Under the pieces are notes generated by a model, which worked only from the letters and a program-made list of their open reading frames with translations, ran no database searches and was not told the DNA's origin. This document shows, one piece after another, positions 25,482 through 34,815 of a stretch of DNA of 64,000 bases. A program made the position numbers and the translations under genes. The DNA lies in contig NC_012587.1 in NCBI RefSeq assembly GCF_000018545.1, positions 3,811,001 through 3,875,000 on the forward strand, written 5' to 3'. How positions within the stretch are numbered: the first letter of the stretch is position 1; every line of letters starts with the position of its first letter. The DNA is from Sinorhizobium fredii NGR234. GTDB lineage: Bacteria; Pseudomonadota; Alphaproteobacteria; Rhizobiales; Rhizobiaceae.

Positions 25482-26845
25482 TGCGGTCGCTGCGGCTGCG
25501 GCTGGCGGTCGGAGCGGTGATCGCGATCGGCCTCGTTCTGCTCGTGGCGTGGCTTTCGCTGACGCGGCTGTTCACCGATTACGTGGTCGAGCGGTACCGC
25601 AGCGAGATGATGACGATCGTCGACACGCTCGCCGCCGAACTCGCCCTGGGAGACGGCAAGCTGATGCTGGCGCGCGAGCCGGCAGATCCGCGTTTCGACC
25701 TGCCGAACGGCGGTCGCTACTGGCAGATCTCACCCGTCGGCGGCGATAATCTGCGGTCGCGCTCGCTCTGGGACGTGGCGATCGATGCCGACGCGCCGGT
25801 CGGCTCGCGCTACGAGGGCTTTTCCGTCACCGAGGGTCCGGACGGACATCCGATGCTGGTGCACAGCCAGACCCTGTCGCTTGGCGAGAATGCCCCGGTG
25901 ATCGCATTTGTTGCGTCAGCGGCGTTTCCGCAACGGGAACTCGAGGAAGCCCTGAACGATTTCCAGGCGCCGCTGCGGCTGATGTTGCTTGCGACGGCCG
26001 GGGTGCTGGCCGCGGCCGCCTTTTTCCAGAATGCCATCGGGCTCGTGCCGCTCCGCCGCCTCGGCGAGCGGGCGGCTTCGGTGCGCGCCGGCCGCGACCA
26101 GGATTTCGGCACCGCCGGCCCAAGCGAGGTGCAGCCGCTGGTCAATGAGATCAACCTGCTCCTCAAGGAGCGCGAAATGGCCGTCGAGCGGGCCCGCGCC
26201 CGCGCCAGCGATCTCGCCCACGGCCTCAAGACGCCGCTGACGGTGCTGGCGCAGCTTGCCGAGCGGCTGCCGCCGGAGGATCGGTCCCTGGCGCTCCGGC
26301 AGGTGGAACTCGCCCGCCAGCGGGCAGACCGGCAGCTGCAGGCCGCACGCATGGGCGTCGAGCGCATGGCGACGACGTCGGTCATGGGCCTCGGCGGCAA
26401 GCTCGTCAGCGTCCTTCGTCCCGTCACCGCCGAGCGGAATGTCGCCTGGAAGGTCTCGATCGACAGCTCGCTCTCTCTTGATGTCGATCCGGCCGACCTT
26501 GCCGAATGCCTCGGCAACCTGCTCGACAACGCCGCCAAGTGGGCACGCTCGTTGATCCGCTTCTCGGCACGCCGGGCCGGCGGCGCAATCACCATCCTGA
26601 TCGAGGACGACGGGCCGGGCATCGCCGAACAGGACCGCGTGCCGATCCTCAAACGCGGCGCGCGGCTCGACAGTACCGACGCCCGGGAGCCTGAAGGCAC
26701 GGGGCTGGGTCTCGCGATCAGCGCCGACATCGCCGACGCCTACGGCGCCTCATTGACCCTCGAGCAGTCGGATCTCGGGGGCTTGAGAGCGCGGCTGACC
26801 TTTCCGGTCAGGGTCGTGCGGCGTCCGCTGCGCGATCCCGCCTGA
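25478..26845 (+). CDS. Sensor histidine kinase
   Basis: A 455-residue PhoQ-like kinase. Membrane segment 1 is at about 10-32, and a periplasmic region of about 140 residues has no recognised domain. Segment 2 is near 170-190, followed by a HAMP-like linker. The H-box is ASDLAHGLKTPLTVL. The ATPase domain has N-box NLLDNAAKWA, G1 EDDGPGIAEQD and G2 GTGLGLAI. It is translated in overlap with the response regulator. The signal is unknown. The upstream PepSY-like periplasmic protein is the best candidate for an input partner. Confidence 0.93.
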   Translation: MMRSLRLRLAVGAVIAIGLVLLVAWLSLTRLFTDYVVERYRSEMMTIVDTLAAELALGDGKLMLAREPADPRFDLPNGGRYWQISPVGGDNLRSRSLWDVAIDADAPVGSRYEGFSVTEGPDGHPMLVHSQTLSLGENAPVIAFVASAAFPQRELEEALNDFQAPLRLMLLATAGVLAAAAFFQNAIGLVPLRRLGERAASVRAGRDQDFGTAGPSEVQPLVNEINLLLKEREMAVERARARASDLAHGLKTPLTVLAQLAERLPPEDRSLALRQVELARQRADRQLQAARMGVERMATTSVMGLGGKLVSVLRPVTAERNVAWKVSIDSSLSLDVDPADLAECLGNLLDNAAKWARSLIRFSARRAGGAITILIEDDGPGIAEQDRVPILKRGARLDSTDAREPEGTGLGLAISADIADAYGASLTLEQSDLGGLRARLTFPVRVVRRPLRDPA

Positions 26846-27011
26846 CGCCGCGGTTCGTTCGCGATGATCAAGGGGCGGCTTGCGCTTTTGCAGGACTTCG
26901 GCTAAAAGCCCCCCGTCCGAACGGTCCGGCAGGGCATGCCGTGGCCGTTCTTAACGCTGGAAACCCGCCTCGTCAGCCGGTTTCGCCTATCAAGAACAAT
27001 GGAGTAGCAAA

Positions 27012-27215
27012 ATGCCCAAGATGAAGACGAAGTCGTCTGCCAAGAAGCGGTTCAAGGTCACCGCTACCGGCAAGGTGAGAGCTGCCGCTGCCGGCAAGCG
27101 CCACGGCATGATCAAGCGTACCAACAAGTTCATTCGCGACGCGCGCGGGACCATGGTCCTCGCCGAGCCTGATGGCAAGAAGGTCGTCAAGAACTACCTG
27201 CCGAACGGTCTCTGA
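27012..27215 (+). CDS. rpmI: 50S ribosomal protein L35
   Basis: A 67-residue basic protein starting [20 protein letters not shown], with [15 protein letters not shown] in the middle, standard for L35. It stands 37 nt before rplT, with which it forms an operon. The 166-nt region 26846-27011 between the kinase gene and rpmI may hold the promoter. I see no clear L20-binding leader. Confidence 0.97.
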   Translation: MPKMKTKSSAKKRFKVTATGKVRAAAAGKRHGMIKRTNKFIRDARGTMVLAEPDGKKVVKNYLPNGL

Positions 27216-27252
27216 GACGTCGGGCATATTGGATACTTAAGGAGATCATGAC

Positions 27253-27657
27253 ATGGCACGTGTAAAACGCGGCGTAACCGCTCACGCCAAGCACAAGAAG
27301 ACGCTCAAGGCCGCCAAGGGTTTCTACGGCCGCCGCAAGAACACGATCCGCGCCGCCAAGGCAGCGGTCGATCGTTCCAAGCAGTACGCCTACCGCGACC
27401 GCAAGGTCAACAAGCGCAATTTCCGCGCCCTCTGGATCCAGCGCATCAACGCTGCCGTCCGTGAATTCGGCCTGACATACGGCCGCTTCATCGACGGTCT
27501 GAACAAGGCCGGCATCGAAGTCGACCGCAAGGTTCTGTCCGACATGGCGATCCATGAGCCGGCAGCATTCGGCGCCCTCGTCGAGGCTTCCAAGAAGGCG
27601 CTCGCCTATCTCAAGGAAGCCGGCACGGCAAACGAGTTTGAAAGCGCTGTCCGTTAA
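27253..27657 (+). CDS. rplT: 50S ribosomal protein L20
   Basis: A 134-residue L20: [20 protein letters not shown], then [14 protein letters not shown] and [34 protein letters not shown] precedes the ATG. It is needed for early 50S assembly. It follows rpmI, and a strong terminator begins 39 nt after the stop. pheS-pheT come next in the same direction, as in many bacteria. Confidence 0.97.
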   Translation: MARVKRGVTAHAKHKKTLKAAKGFYGRRKNTIRAAKAAVDRSKQYAYRDRKVNKRNFRALWIQRINAAVREFGLTYGRFIDGLNKAGIEVDRKVLSDMAIHEPAAFGALVEASKKALAYLKEAGTANEFESAVR

Positions 27658-27696
27658 GCCAGCGTTTTCCCAAGACCGTTTCTGAAATTGTTGGGA

Positions 27697-27729
27697 AACC
27701 CGCGCTGGCAGGGCTGGCGCGGGTTTTTT
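27697..27729 (+). terminator. Rho-independent terminator after rplT
   Basis: Stem cccgcgc (27699-27705) with gcgcggg (27717-27723), then six T. A second, smaller stem (ttcccaa/ttgggaa) lies just upstream at 27667-27697. Confidence 0.88.
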
Positions 27730-27813
27730 CTTATTCGGCGCATCGCCCGCGATCCACATCGCTGAAGTGTTGAACCGATAGACCGAACCATTCCCGCATC
27801 GAGGCAGGACAGA

Positions 27814-28896
27814 ATGAGCGAACTGGAAACTTTGGAACGGACATTGCTGGCGGACATCGATGCCGCGGCCGACGAGGGGGCGATCGAGGCGTTGCGCGTC
27901 GGTGCGCTCGGCAAGAAGGGCTCGATCTCGGAACTCCTGAAGACGCTCGGCACGATGAGCCCGGAAGAGCGCCAGACGCGCGGCGCCCGCATCAATGCGC
28001 TCAAGAATATCGTCACCGAGGCGATCTCGGCCCGCAAGCTCGCCCTCAAGGATGCTGCGATCGCTGAGCGGCTGGCCCGCGAGACGGTGGATATCAGCCT
28101 GCCGGTACGCTCCTCGCCCGCCGAGCGCGGCCGCATCCACCCGATCAGCCAGATCGTCGACGAGATCACCGCGATCTTCGGCGACATGGGTTTCTCGATC
28201 GCCGAGGGCCCGGATATCGAGACGGACTATTACAATTTCACGGCGCTGAATTTCCCCGAAGGCCATCCGGCCCGCGAGATGCACGACACGTTCTTCTTCC
28301 AGCCGGATGAGAACGGCGAGCGCAAGGTGCTGCGCACCCATACCTCGCCGGTGCAGATCCGCACGATGGAGGCCGAGAAGCCGCCGATCCGCATCATCAT
28401 TCCCGGCAAGACCTACCGGCAGGATTCCGACGCCACCCATTCGCCGATGTTCCATCAGGTCGAGGGCCTGGTGATCGACAAAACGGCGAATGTCGCCAAC
28501 ATGCGCTGGGTGCTCGAAGAGTTCTGCAAGGCCTTCTTCGAGGTGGATCAGGTGACGATGCGCTTCCGCCCGTCCTTCTTCCCCTTCACCGAGCCGTCCT
28601 TCGAAGTCGATATCCAGTGCGACCGCTCCGGCCCGATCGTCAAGTTCGGCGAAGGCAAGGATTGGATGGAGATCCTCGGCTGCGGCATGGTGCATCCGAA
28701 CGTGCTGCGCGCCGGCGGCCTCGATCCGGACGAGTACCAGGGCTTTGCCTGGGGCATGGGCCTCGACCGCATCGCCATGCTGAAATACGGCATGCCGGAC
28801 CTGCGCGACTTCTTCAATGCCGATGTCCGCTGGATGACCCATTACGGCTTCCGCCCGCTCGACATGCCGACGCTGTTCGGCGGCCTCTCGGCCTGA
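27814..28896 (+). CDS. pheS: Phenylalanine-tRNA ligase alpha subunit
   Basis: A 360-residue class IIc synthetase subunit. The N-terminal coiled coil (about 1-90) contacts tRNA. The catalytic domain has [51 protein letters not shown] and the motif 3 [14 protein letters not shown]. It forms a heterotetramer with PheT in the cytoplasm and sits 35 nt upstream of pheT. No Phe-rich leader peptide is visible. Confidence 0.97.
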   Translation: MSELETLERTLLADIDAAADEGAIEALRVGALGKKGSISELLKTLGTMSPEERQTRGARINALKNIVTEAISARKLALKDAAIAERLARETVDISLPVRSSPAERGRIHPISQIVDEITAIFGDMGFSIAEGPDIETDYYNFTALNFPEGHPAREMHDTFFFQPDENGERKVLRTHTSPVQIRTMEAEKPPIRIIIPGKTYRQDSDATHSPMFHQVEGLVIDKTANVANMRWVLEEFCKAFFEVDQVTMRFRPSFFPFTEPSFEVDIQCDRSGPIVKFGEGKDWMEILGCGMVHPNVLRAGGLDPDEYQGFAWGMGLDRIAMLKYGMPDLRDFFNADVRWMTHYGFRPLDMPTLFGGLSA

Positions 28897-28931
28897 TCTT
28901 CGCGCAGAAATAATAGGACACAGGTGAAATC

Positions 28932-31358
28932 ATGAAGTTCACGCTTTCCTGGCTGAAGGACCATCTGGATACCGAGGCCTCGCTCGAGGAGATCTGCGCG
29001 CGCCTGACGATGATCGGGCTCGAGGTCGAGGATGTCGACGACAAGGCCGCCTTCAAGCCCTTCGTCATCGCCAGGGTCATTTCCGCCGAGCAGCACCCGA
29101 ATGCCGACAAGCTGAAGGTTCTGAAGGTCGACACCGGCTCCGGCGAGCCGGTGCAGGTCGTCTGCGGCGCCCCCAATGCACGCAAGGGCCTCGTCGGCGC
29201 CTTCGCGGCCCCCGGCACCTATGTGCCGGGCATCGACGTGACGCTCTCGGTCGGCAACATCCGCGGCGTCGAAAGTCGCGGCATGATGTGCTCGGAAAAG
29301 GAATTGGAGATTTCCGATGACCACACCGGCATCATCGACCTCGCCGAGGACGCCCCGCTCGGCGCGAGCTACGCCGCCTATGCCGGCCTCGACGATCCGG
29401 TCATCGAGATCAACCTGACGCCGAACCGGCCGGATTGCACCAGCGTCCACGGCATTGCCCGCGACCTCGCCGCCTCCGGCCTCGGCACCCTGAAGACGAA
29501 GCCGGCGCCGTCCTTCTCGGTCGAAGGCGAAACGCCGGTCAAGGTCCGGCTCGACCTCGGCGACGACCGGCATCTCTGCCCCGGCTTTGCGCTGCGCCTG
29601 GTGCGCGGCGTCAGGAACGGCCCGAGCCCGGCCTGGATGCGCCAGCGCCTGACGGCGATCGGGCTTCGGCCGATCAACGCGCTGGTCGACATCACCAACT
29701 ACCTGACCTTCGACCAGGGCCGTCCGCTGCACGTCTTCGACGCGGCCAAGGTCAGCGGCAACCTGACGGTTCGCCGTGCCAAGGAGGGCGAGAAGGTGCT
29801 GGCGCTCGATACGCGCGAATACACGCTGTCGCCCGCCAATGTGGTGATTGCCGACGAGGACGGCGTCGAATCGATCGGCGGCGTCATGGGCGGCGAGCAT
29901 TCCGGCTGCGACGAGGCGACCACCGACGTGCTGATCGAGTCGGCGCTCTGGGATCCGATGAACATCGCCAAGACCGGCCGCAGCCTCGGCATCATCACCG
30001 ATGCGCGCTATCGTTTCGAACGCGGCGTCGATCCGGAATACATGGTGCCGGGCCTCGAACGGGCGACGGAACTGGTGCTGCAGCTCTGCGGCGGCACGGC
30101 CGCGAAGCTGGACGTCGTCGGCTATGAGGGCCACACGCCCAAAATCGTCGATTTCCCGGTTTCCGAGGTCAAGCGGCTGACCGGTCTCGACGTCTCGTCG
30201 GAAGAGAGCGTCTCGATCCTCGAAAAGCTCGGCTTCGGCGTGGCGGGGTCCGGCGAACGCTTCCGCGTCACCGTGCCCTCCTGGCGGCCCGACGTCGACG
30301 GCAAGGCGGACCTCGTCGAGGAAGTGATGCGCATCCACGGCGTCGACAACATCGTCGCCGCGGCCTTGCCGAGCCACAAGGCCGTCAACGGCAAGATCCT
30401 GACGACACTGCAGATCCGCACCCGCCAGGCGCGGCGCGCGCTTGCAAGCCGCGGCATGCTCGAAGCGGTCACCTGGTCGTTCATCTCGGAAGACCAGGCA
30501 AGGCTGTTCGGCGGCGGCCAGCCGGCGCTGAAGCTCGCCAATCCGATCGCCGCCGACATGTCCGACATGCGTCCGTCGCTGCTGCCCGGGCTGCTGACCG
30601 CTGCGCAGCGCAACGCCGACAAGGGCTATGGCGATGTGGCGATCTTCGAGGTGTCCGGCACCTATGAGGGCGACACGCCCGACACCCAGCGCCGCGTCGC
30701 CGGCGGTGTGCGCCGCGGCACCGCATCGCTCACCGGCGCCGGCCGGCTGTGGTCGAATGCGGCCAAGGGCGGCGGCAAGCCGGTCGACGTCTTCGACGCG
30801 AAGGCCGATGCGATCGCCGTGCTCGAAGCCTGCAGCGTGCCGATGGGCAATGTCCAGTTCGAAGCCGGCGGTCCGGCCTGGTATCATCCGGGCCGCTCCG
30901 GCACGATCAAGCTCGGCCCGAAGATCGTGCTTGGCGCCTTCGGCGAGTTCCACCCGAAAACCCTCGACGCCCTCGACGTCTCCGGTCCGATTGCCGGCTT
31001 CGAGATCTATGTCGATGCGATGCCGGAGCCGAAGAAGAAGACGACGCGCACCAAGCCGGCGCTGGAACTCTCGCCGTTCCAGGCGGTGAAGCGCGACTTC
31101 GCCTTCGTCGTCGACAAGACGGTGGAAGCGGCGGCGATCGCAAGGGCGGCCTCCGGCGCCGACCGCAAGCTGGTGACCGGTGTCAACGTCTTCGACGTCT
31201 TCGAAGGGTCGTCGCTTGGCGAAGGCAAGAAGTCGATCGCCATCGAGGTGACGATCCAGCCGGTCGAGCGCACGCTGACCGACGAGGATTTCGAGGCGCT
31301 GACCGCTCGCATCGTCGCCAATGTGGCGAAAAGCACCGGCGGCGTGCTGCGCGCCTGA
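28932..31358 (+). CDS. pheT: Phenylalanine-tRNA ligase beta subunit
   Basis: An 808-residue subunit of full length. The N-terminal OB-fold tRNA-binding domain (about 40-150) has [15 protein letters not shown] and [14 protein letters not shown]. The B3/B4 editing domain follows ([40 protein letters not shown]), then B5, the catalytic-like core and a C-terminal ferredoxin-like anticodon domain (FPLV-type segment around [14 protein letters not shown]). It partners PheS and edits Tyr-tRNA. The ATG at 28932 is preceded by a weak AGG. Confidence 0.97.
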   Translation: MKFTLSWLKDHLDTEASLEEICARLTMIGLEVEDVDDKAAFKPFVIARVISAEQHPNADKLKVLKVDTGSGEPVQVVCGAPNARKGLVGAFAAPGTYVPGIDVTLSVGNIRGVESRGMMCSEKELEISDDHTGIIDLAEDAPLGASYAAYAGLDDPVIEINLTPNRPDCTSVHGIARDLAASGLGTLKTKPAPSFSVEGETPVKVRLDLGDDRHLCPGFALRLVRGVRNGPSPAWMRQRLTAIGLRPINALVDITNYLTFDQGRPLHVFDAAKVSGNLTVRRAKEGEKVLALDTREYTLSPANVVIADEDGVESIGGVMGGEHSGCDEATTDVLIESALWDPMNIAKTGRSLGIITDARYRFERGVDPEYMVPGLERATELVLQLCGGTAAKLDVVGYEGHTPKIVDFPVSEVKRLTGLDVSSEESVSILEKLGFGVAGSGERFRVTVPSWRPDVDGKADLVEEVMRIHGVDNIVAAALPSHKAVNGKILTTLQIRTRQARRALASRGMLEAVTWSFISEDQARLFGGGQPALKLANPIAADMSDMRPSLLPGLLTAAQRNADKGYGDVAIFEVSGTYEGDTPDTQRRVAGGVRRGTASLTGAGRLWSNAAKGGGKPVDVFDAKADAIAVLEACSVPMGNVQFEAGGPAWYHPGRSGTIKLGPKIVLGAFGEFHPKTLDALDVSGPIAGFEIYVDAMPEPKKKTTRTKPALELSPFQAVKRDFAFVVDKTVEAAAIARAASGADRKLVTGVNVFDVFEGSSLGEGKKSIAIEVTIQPVERTLTDEDFEALTARIVANVAKSTGGVLRA

Positions 31359-31393
31359 CGATGAACAAGGCGCTGTAGGCGAGAGAGCCAAAG

Positions 31394-31557
31394 AACCCCT
31401 CCCCAACCCCTCCCCACAAGGGGGAGGGGCTTACGATGCCGCGCCCGCATCCCCTCGCTACCAGCGATTTCGGGAGCGGGGAGGTTGATGGTCGCACCTG
31501 CCCGGGTCGCGGGCGCCGAGCCCCTCCCCCTTGTGGGGAGGGGTTGGGGAGGGGTCT
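31394..31557. repeat. Large inverted repeat, cccctcccc/ggggagggg family
   Basis: Arms at about 31394-31430 and 31520-31556 (aacccctccccaacccctcc matching its complement), each containing a CCCCACAAGGGGGAGGGG stem. About 90 nt lie between. A nearly identical layout is found at 54750-54912. It lies between pheT and the convergent VOC gene. Confidence 0.85.
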
Positions 31558-31577
31558 TCTCACTGCCGACGCGAGCG

Positions 31578-31958
31578 TCAGCCAACAGGTTGCAGTAACT
31601 CGATCCGATTCCCAAACGGATCGCTGAGATAGCGGCGCACAAAGCCCGCGAGCGGCTCGTCTTCACTGACTTCAACCCCGGCCGCCTGAAGCCGTGCAAC
31701 CAGTTCGGAGAGGTTATCGATGATCAAGGCGGGATGCGCCTTGCGAGCGGGCGAGAAATCCTTCTCGACACCGAGATGGATCTTGACGCCAGCCTGCTCG
31801 AACCAGCAACCGCCGCGCACCGCGAGAATGGGCGGCTTGGCCACCTCCGGAATTCCGAGCAGGCCGGCATAGAACCGCCGAGCCTCCGCTTCGCCGCCTT
31901 CCGGCATGGCGAGCTGCACATGGTCGATTGCAATCACCTTTCCGGATCCTGGCGGCAT
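31578..31958 (-). CDS. VOC family (glyoxalase/bleomycin resistance-like) protein
   Basis: A 126-residue protein with a betaalphabetabetabeta fold. IAIDHVQLAMP gives the first metal-ligand His, GIPEVAKPPILAVRGGCWFE and VKIHLGVEKDF the second region, and SDPFGNRIELLQP the terminal Glu. It is a probable metal-dependent dioxygenase, isomerase or binding protein of unknown substrate. It is followed on the same strand, 26 nt apart, by a small SnoaL-like gene upstream. Confidence 0.85.
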   Translation of the reverse strand: MPPGSGKVIAIDHVQLAMPEGGEAEARRFYAGLLGIPEVAKPPILAVRGGCWFEQAGVKIHLGVEKDFSPARKAHPALIIDNLSELVARLQAAGVEVSEDEPLAGFVRRYLSDPFGNRIELLQPVG

Positions 31959-31984
31959 GATCCCTCGTCTTGAACCCGGACGGA

Positions 31985-32344
31985 CTACGCGTGCCGATGC
32001 CAGACCTTGTTGACGATCAGCCAGCGCCCGTCGATCTTCAGCAGAGACAGGTAGTCCGTATAGCGCGAGCCGCCGAACTCATCGATCACCTTGACGCTCG
32101 CCGCGTCGCCGGTGACATGGATCAGGTCAAGCTCCATCAGCGGTTGCGTCTCCGGCGGTGCCGAACCTTCCTCCGAGACGGCGGCGATGAAGGCGTCGCG
32201 CGTGAGCCATTCGACCGAGTCTTTGAAATTGCCAACGATCGAGGCGCTGGGATGAAAGGCCTTCCGCAGCGCCGCCTCATTGGCGAAAGCCATGCCGTCG
32301 ACATAGAGATGGACGACTGCGCTGATGGCCTGCTCGTCGGACAT
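31985..32344 (-). CDS. NTF2-like (putative lumazine-binding/SnoaL-type) protein
   Basis: A 119-residue cone-shaped NTF2-like fold protein. AISAVVHLYVDGMAFANEAA, FHPSASIVGNFKDSVEWLTR and DYLSLLKIDGRWLIVNKVWH fit the putative lumazine-binding/DUF4440 group. It may bind or isomerise a small molecule, but nothing identifies it. It is upstream of and probably cotranscribed with the VOC gene. Confidence 0.82.
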   Translation of the reverse strand: MSDEQAISAVVHLYVDGMAFANEAALRKAFHPSASIVGNFKDSVEWLTRDAFIAAVSEEGSAPPETQPLMELDLIHVTGDAASVKVIDEFGGSRYTDYLSLLKIDGRWLIVNKVWHRHA

Positions 32345-32426
32345 GCTTCATTCCTCCATTCATGGGCGGCGAAGGAAGCACAGCTGCGTTCCGCGCGCTC
32401 GTGCATCCGGGGCACTATCATAGTTA

Positions 32427-32453
32427 GGGTATCGCAGCGGAATTGCGATACCC
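32427..32453. other. Strong hairpin in gene-free stretch
   Basis: Perfect 10-bp arms gggtatcgca (32427-32436) and tgcgataccc (32444-32453) around a 7-nt loop, with no T run. The 321-nt stretch 32345-32665 has no convincing gene. Besides this hairpin it holds a second one at 32629-32660. Confidence 0.5.
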
Positions 32454-32628
32454 GTGGCCGGTAGCCGGCTTTCTACCTTTTCGATTCGCGCGTCGGCCGC
32501 CACGTGGAGGAAGGGGTGCTCGAAGACGGATGCACGCCGATGCCGGCCGGCTATCTCCAATAGCCGAGCTGTCGCCGGATGCGTCCGGCGCTCCGGGCTT
32601 TCATCGATTTCTTCCGCCACCCGGCATG

Positions 32629-32660
32629 ATCGGCGACCGGCCCATTCGCCGGTCGCCGAT
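32629..32660 (-). other. Long hairpin just downstream of the YciF-like gene
   Basis: Perfect 13-bp arms atcggcgaccggc (32629-32641) and gccggtcgccgat (32648-32660), loop 6 nt. It begins six bases past the stop of the minus-strand gene at 32666. It lacks a T run, so it may protect the mRNA 3' end or act as an atypical terminator. Confidence 0.5.
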
Positions 32661-32665
32661 AACGA

Positions 32666-33157
32666 TCAGGCGGCCTTCCTGTTCGATTTGGCCGTTGCAA
32701 GTTTCGTGAGGTCCTGATCGGTGACGACCTCTTCCTTCAGGGTTGCATCGAGAAGCGGCACCGCGTCCTTGAGACCGATGGTCTGCGCCCAGGTCTTCAA
32801 GGTGCCGTAGCGGGCGATCTCGTAGTGCTCGACGGATTGCGCGGCAGAGATCAGGCCAGCGTCGAGGGCGGCCGTGCCCTTGAACTCGTCCATGATTTCC
32901 TCGCCTTCGGCAATAATCCCCTCGATGGCCTCGCAGGTCTTTCCTTGGGCCCGTTTGCCGATCAATTCGAACACTTGCTGCAGCCGCTCGACATGCGTTT
33001 CGGTCTGTTCCCGGTGCTTTTCGAACGCCGCCTTGAGCTCCGGTGCCTGGGCGCCGCGTGCCATCTTCGGAAGAGCCTTCAGGATCTTGCGCTCGGCATA
33101 GTAGATGTCCTTGAGCGCGTCATAGAACAGGTCGTCCATTGTCTTTTCCTTGGGCAT
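32666..33157 (-). CDS. YciE/YciF ferritin-like (DUF892) protein
   Basis: A 163-residue four-helix protein. DDLFYDALKDIYYAERKILK, KAAFEKHREQTETHVERLQQ and SVEHYEIARYGTLKTWA contain the Glu/His residues of a di-iron site. The family is induced by osmotic and other stresses and is often found with DUF-type stress genes. The ATG at 33155-33157 follows GGAAGGAAATC. The frame is open further upstream but without homologous sequence. Its function (ferroxidase or stress protein) is not established. Confidence 0.88.
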   Translation of the reverse strand: MPKEKTMDDLFYDALKDIYYAERKILKALPKMARGAQAPELKAAFEKHREQTETHVERLQQVFELIGKRAQGKTCEAIEGIIAEGEEIMDEFKGTAALDAGLISAAQSVEHYEIARYGTLKTWAQTIGLKDAVPLLDATLKEEVVTDQDLTKLATAKSNRKAA

Positions 33158-33388
33158 TGTCGATTTCCTTCCTTGTCCGGTGGGGAGGTTTGGCAGTGAC
33201 GCCCACTCAACATCAGACAGAGGCATTTGTTCCTGTCCCACGGGGAAAATGCGCAGCTTGTCCGTCCTTTCTTCCCGTCGATCGGCTGCGGCTGCGGCCG
33301 CTAGCGCTCTACCGAAATCGGGTGGCGGCAACAGCCGCCGTCTGGGATTTTGCGGCTCGTCAACGACAACAGGCGTGAGGAACACACT

Positions 33389-34159
33389 ATGGCGAGACTT
33401 GAAGGAAAAGTGGCGATCGTGACGGGTGCAAGTTCGGGAATAGGCCGTGCGGCCGCCTTTCTCTTTGCGAGGCAGGGCGCAAGGGTCGTGGTCGCCGCAA
33501 GGCGCGTCGAGGCCCTCGAGCAGCTCGTCGGCGAGATCACGGAACAGGGCGGCGAAGCGGCAATGCTCGCCGGCGACCTGCGGGACGAAGGCCTGAACGA
33601 GGCGCTGGTCGAGCTGGCGCTCGGCCGCTTCGGCGGCCTGGATATCGCCTTTAACAATGCCGGCGCACTGGGCGCCATGGGCGAGGTCTCGGTGCTCTCG
33701 CTCGAGGGATGGCGCGAGACGCTCGACACCAACCTGACCAGCGCCTTTCTCGCCGCCAAGCATCAGGCACCGGCCATGATTGCGCGCGGCGGCGGTTCGC
33801 TCGTCTTCACCTCGAGCTTCGTCGGGCACACCGCAGGATTCCCGGGCATGGCCGCCTATGCGGCCAGCAAGGCCGGGCTGATCGGCCTGGTGCAGTCCCT
33901 GGCGGTCGAGCTCGGAGCCCGCGGCGTGCGGGTGAACGCGCTGCTGCCGGGCGGCACCGACACGCCGTCCAATGTCGCGAACCTGCCAAGTGCCTCTCCC
34001 GAGACGCGCGGCTTCGTCGAAGGCCTGCACGCGTTGAAACGCATGGCGCAGCCGGCGGAAATCGCCGAGGCGGCGCTTTATCTTGCCTCCGATGCTGCTA
34101 GCTTCGTCACCGGCACCGCATTGCTTGTCGATGGCGGCGTTTCGATCAGCAGGACATGA
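33389..34159 (+). CDS. SDR family oxidoreductase
   Basis: A 256-residue classical short-chain dehydrogenase. It has the cofactor motif TGASSGIG (about residues 12-19), NNAG (about 90), catalytic Ser in FTSSFVGH, catalytic YAASK and a C-terminal GTALLVDGGVS. A basic residue pair (ARR) after the second strand suggests NADP(H). The ATG at 33389 follows GTGAGG. The substrate is not predictable. It is 22 nt upstream of the M15-like gene and may be cotranscribed. Confidence 0.9.
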   Translation: MARLEGKVAIVTGASSGIGRAAAFLFARQGARVVVAARRVEALEQLVGEITEQGGEAAMLAGDLRDEGLNEALVELALGRFGGLDIAFNNAGALGAMGEVSVLSLEGWRETLDTNLTSAFLAAKHQAPAMIARGGGSLVFTSSFVGHTAGFPGMAAYAASKAGLIGLVQSLAVELGARGVRVNALLPGGTDTPSNVANLPSASPETRGFVEGLHALKRMAQPAEIAEAALYLASDAASFVTGTALLVDGGVSISRT

Positions 34160-34181
34160 TGAACGGGAGAGGGAGGAAAGA

Positions 34182-34811
34182 ATGAGGAAACCGGGGTCGA
34201 TGAAGTCGCTGGAAGATCTCGGCCGCGTGCGCCTGTCGAAAAACTTCTTCCTGCGCGATTTCCTGCATTCGGAAATCGCCGATTTCTACCGGATTCCCAA
34301 CATCCCTGATGATCCGGATCTAGCCGTCGAGGCCGGTCGCAGGCTCTGCGAGGAGCTTCTCGAGCCGTTGCAGGCGACCTTCGGCCGGCTGCACATCCGC
34401 TCCGCCTACCGCAACCGCGCGGTGAACGAATTCGGCAACAGGAACAAGCTCAACTGCTCGACCAATGCCGCGACGGCGGCCGACCATATCTGGGACATGC
34501 GCGACGCGGAGGGCTGTATGGGCGCGACCGCCTGCATCGTCATTCCGTGGGCTTGGGACCGGGAACATGCGGCGGGCGGCTGGCAGAGTCTCGCCTGGTG
34601 GATCCACGACCACCTTCCCTATGCCTCGCTCTGTTTCTTCCCAAAACTTTGGGCCTTCAACATCCAGTGGCATGAGCGGCCGCAGCGGAGGATCCGCAGC
34701 TTCGCCGAGCCGCGCGGGCTGCTGACGAAGCCGGGCATGGCCAACCACCAGGGCAGCCATGCGCATCTCTACCCGGGTTATCCGCCGCTCGTGATGGCGG
34801 CGGGATCATAG
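34182..34811 (+). CDS. Uncharacterised protein with D-Ala-D-Ala peptidase (M15)-like features
   Basis: A 209-residue protein. LSKNFFLRDFLHSEIADFYR near the N-terminus, LHIRSAYRNRAVNEFGN, then AADHIWDM and IHDHLPY give a layout like the Hedgehog/M15 peptidase fold (His-x-Asp and a later His as zinc ligands). QWHERPQR and NHQGSHAHLYPGYPP close it. There is no signal peptide, so it is probably cytoplasmic or phage-derived in origin. GGGAGGAAAG precedes the ATG at 34182. The assignment is tentative and a non-enzymatic role is possible. Confidence 0.65.
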   Translation: MRKPGSMKSLEDLGRVRLSKNFFLRDFLHSEIADFYRIPNIPDDPDLAVEAGRRLCEELLEPLQATFGRLHIRSAYRNRAVNEFGNRNKLNCSTNAATAADHIWDMRDAEGCMGATACIVIPWAWDREHAAGGWQSLAWWIHDHLPYASLCFFPKLWAFNIQWHERPQRRIRSFAEPRGLLTKPGMANHQGSHAHLYPGYPPLVMAAGS

Positions 34812-34815
34812 GGGT

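Noticed and set aside
28842..31406. An 854-codon open frame on the minus strand over pheT
   Set aside because: It is exactly antisense to pheT, rich in Arg/Ala/Asp/Val/His as expected from a mirrored high-GC frame, and has no recognisable domain. High GC at third positions keeps shadow frames open.
32360..32620. An 86-codon minus-strand ORF in the stretch 32345-32665
   Set aside because: No ribosome site, no domain, biased composition, and it overlaps the perfect hairpin at 32427-32453.
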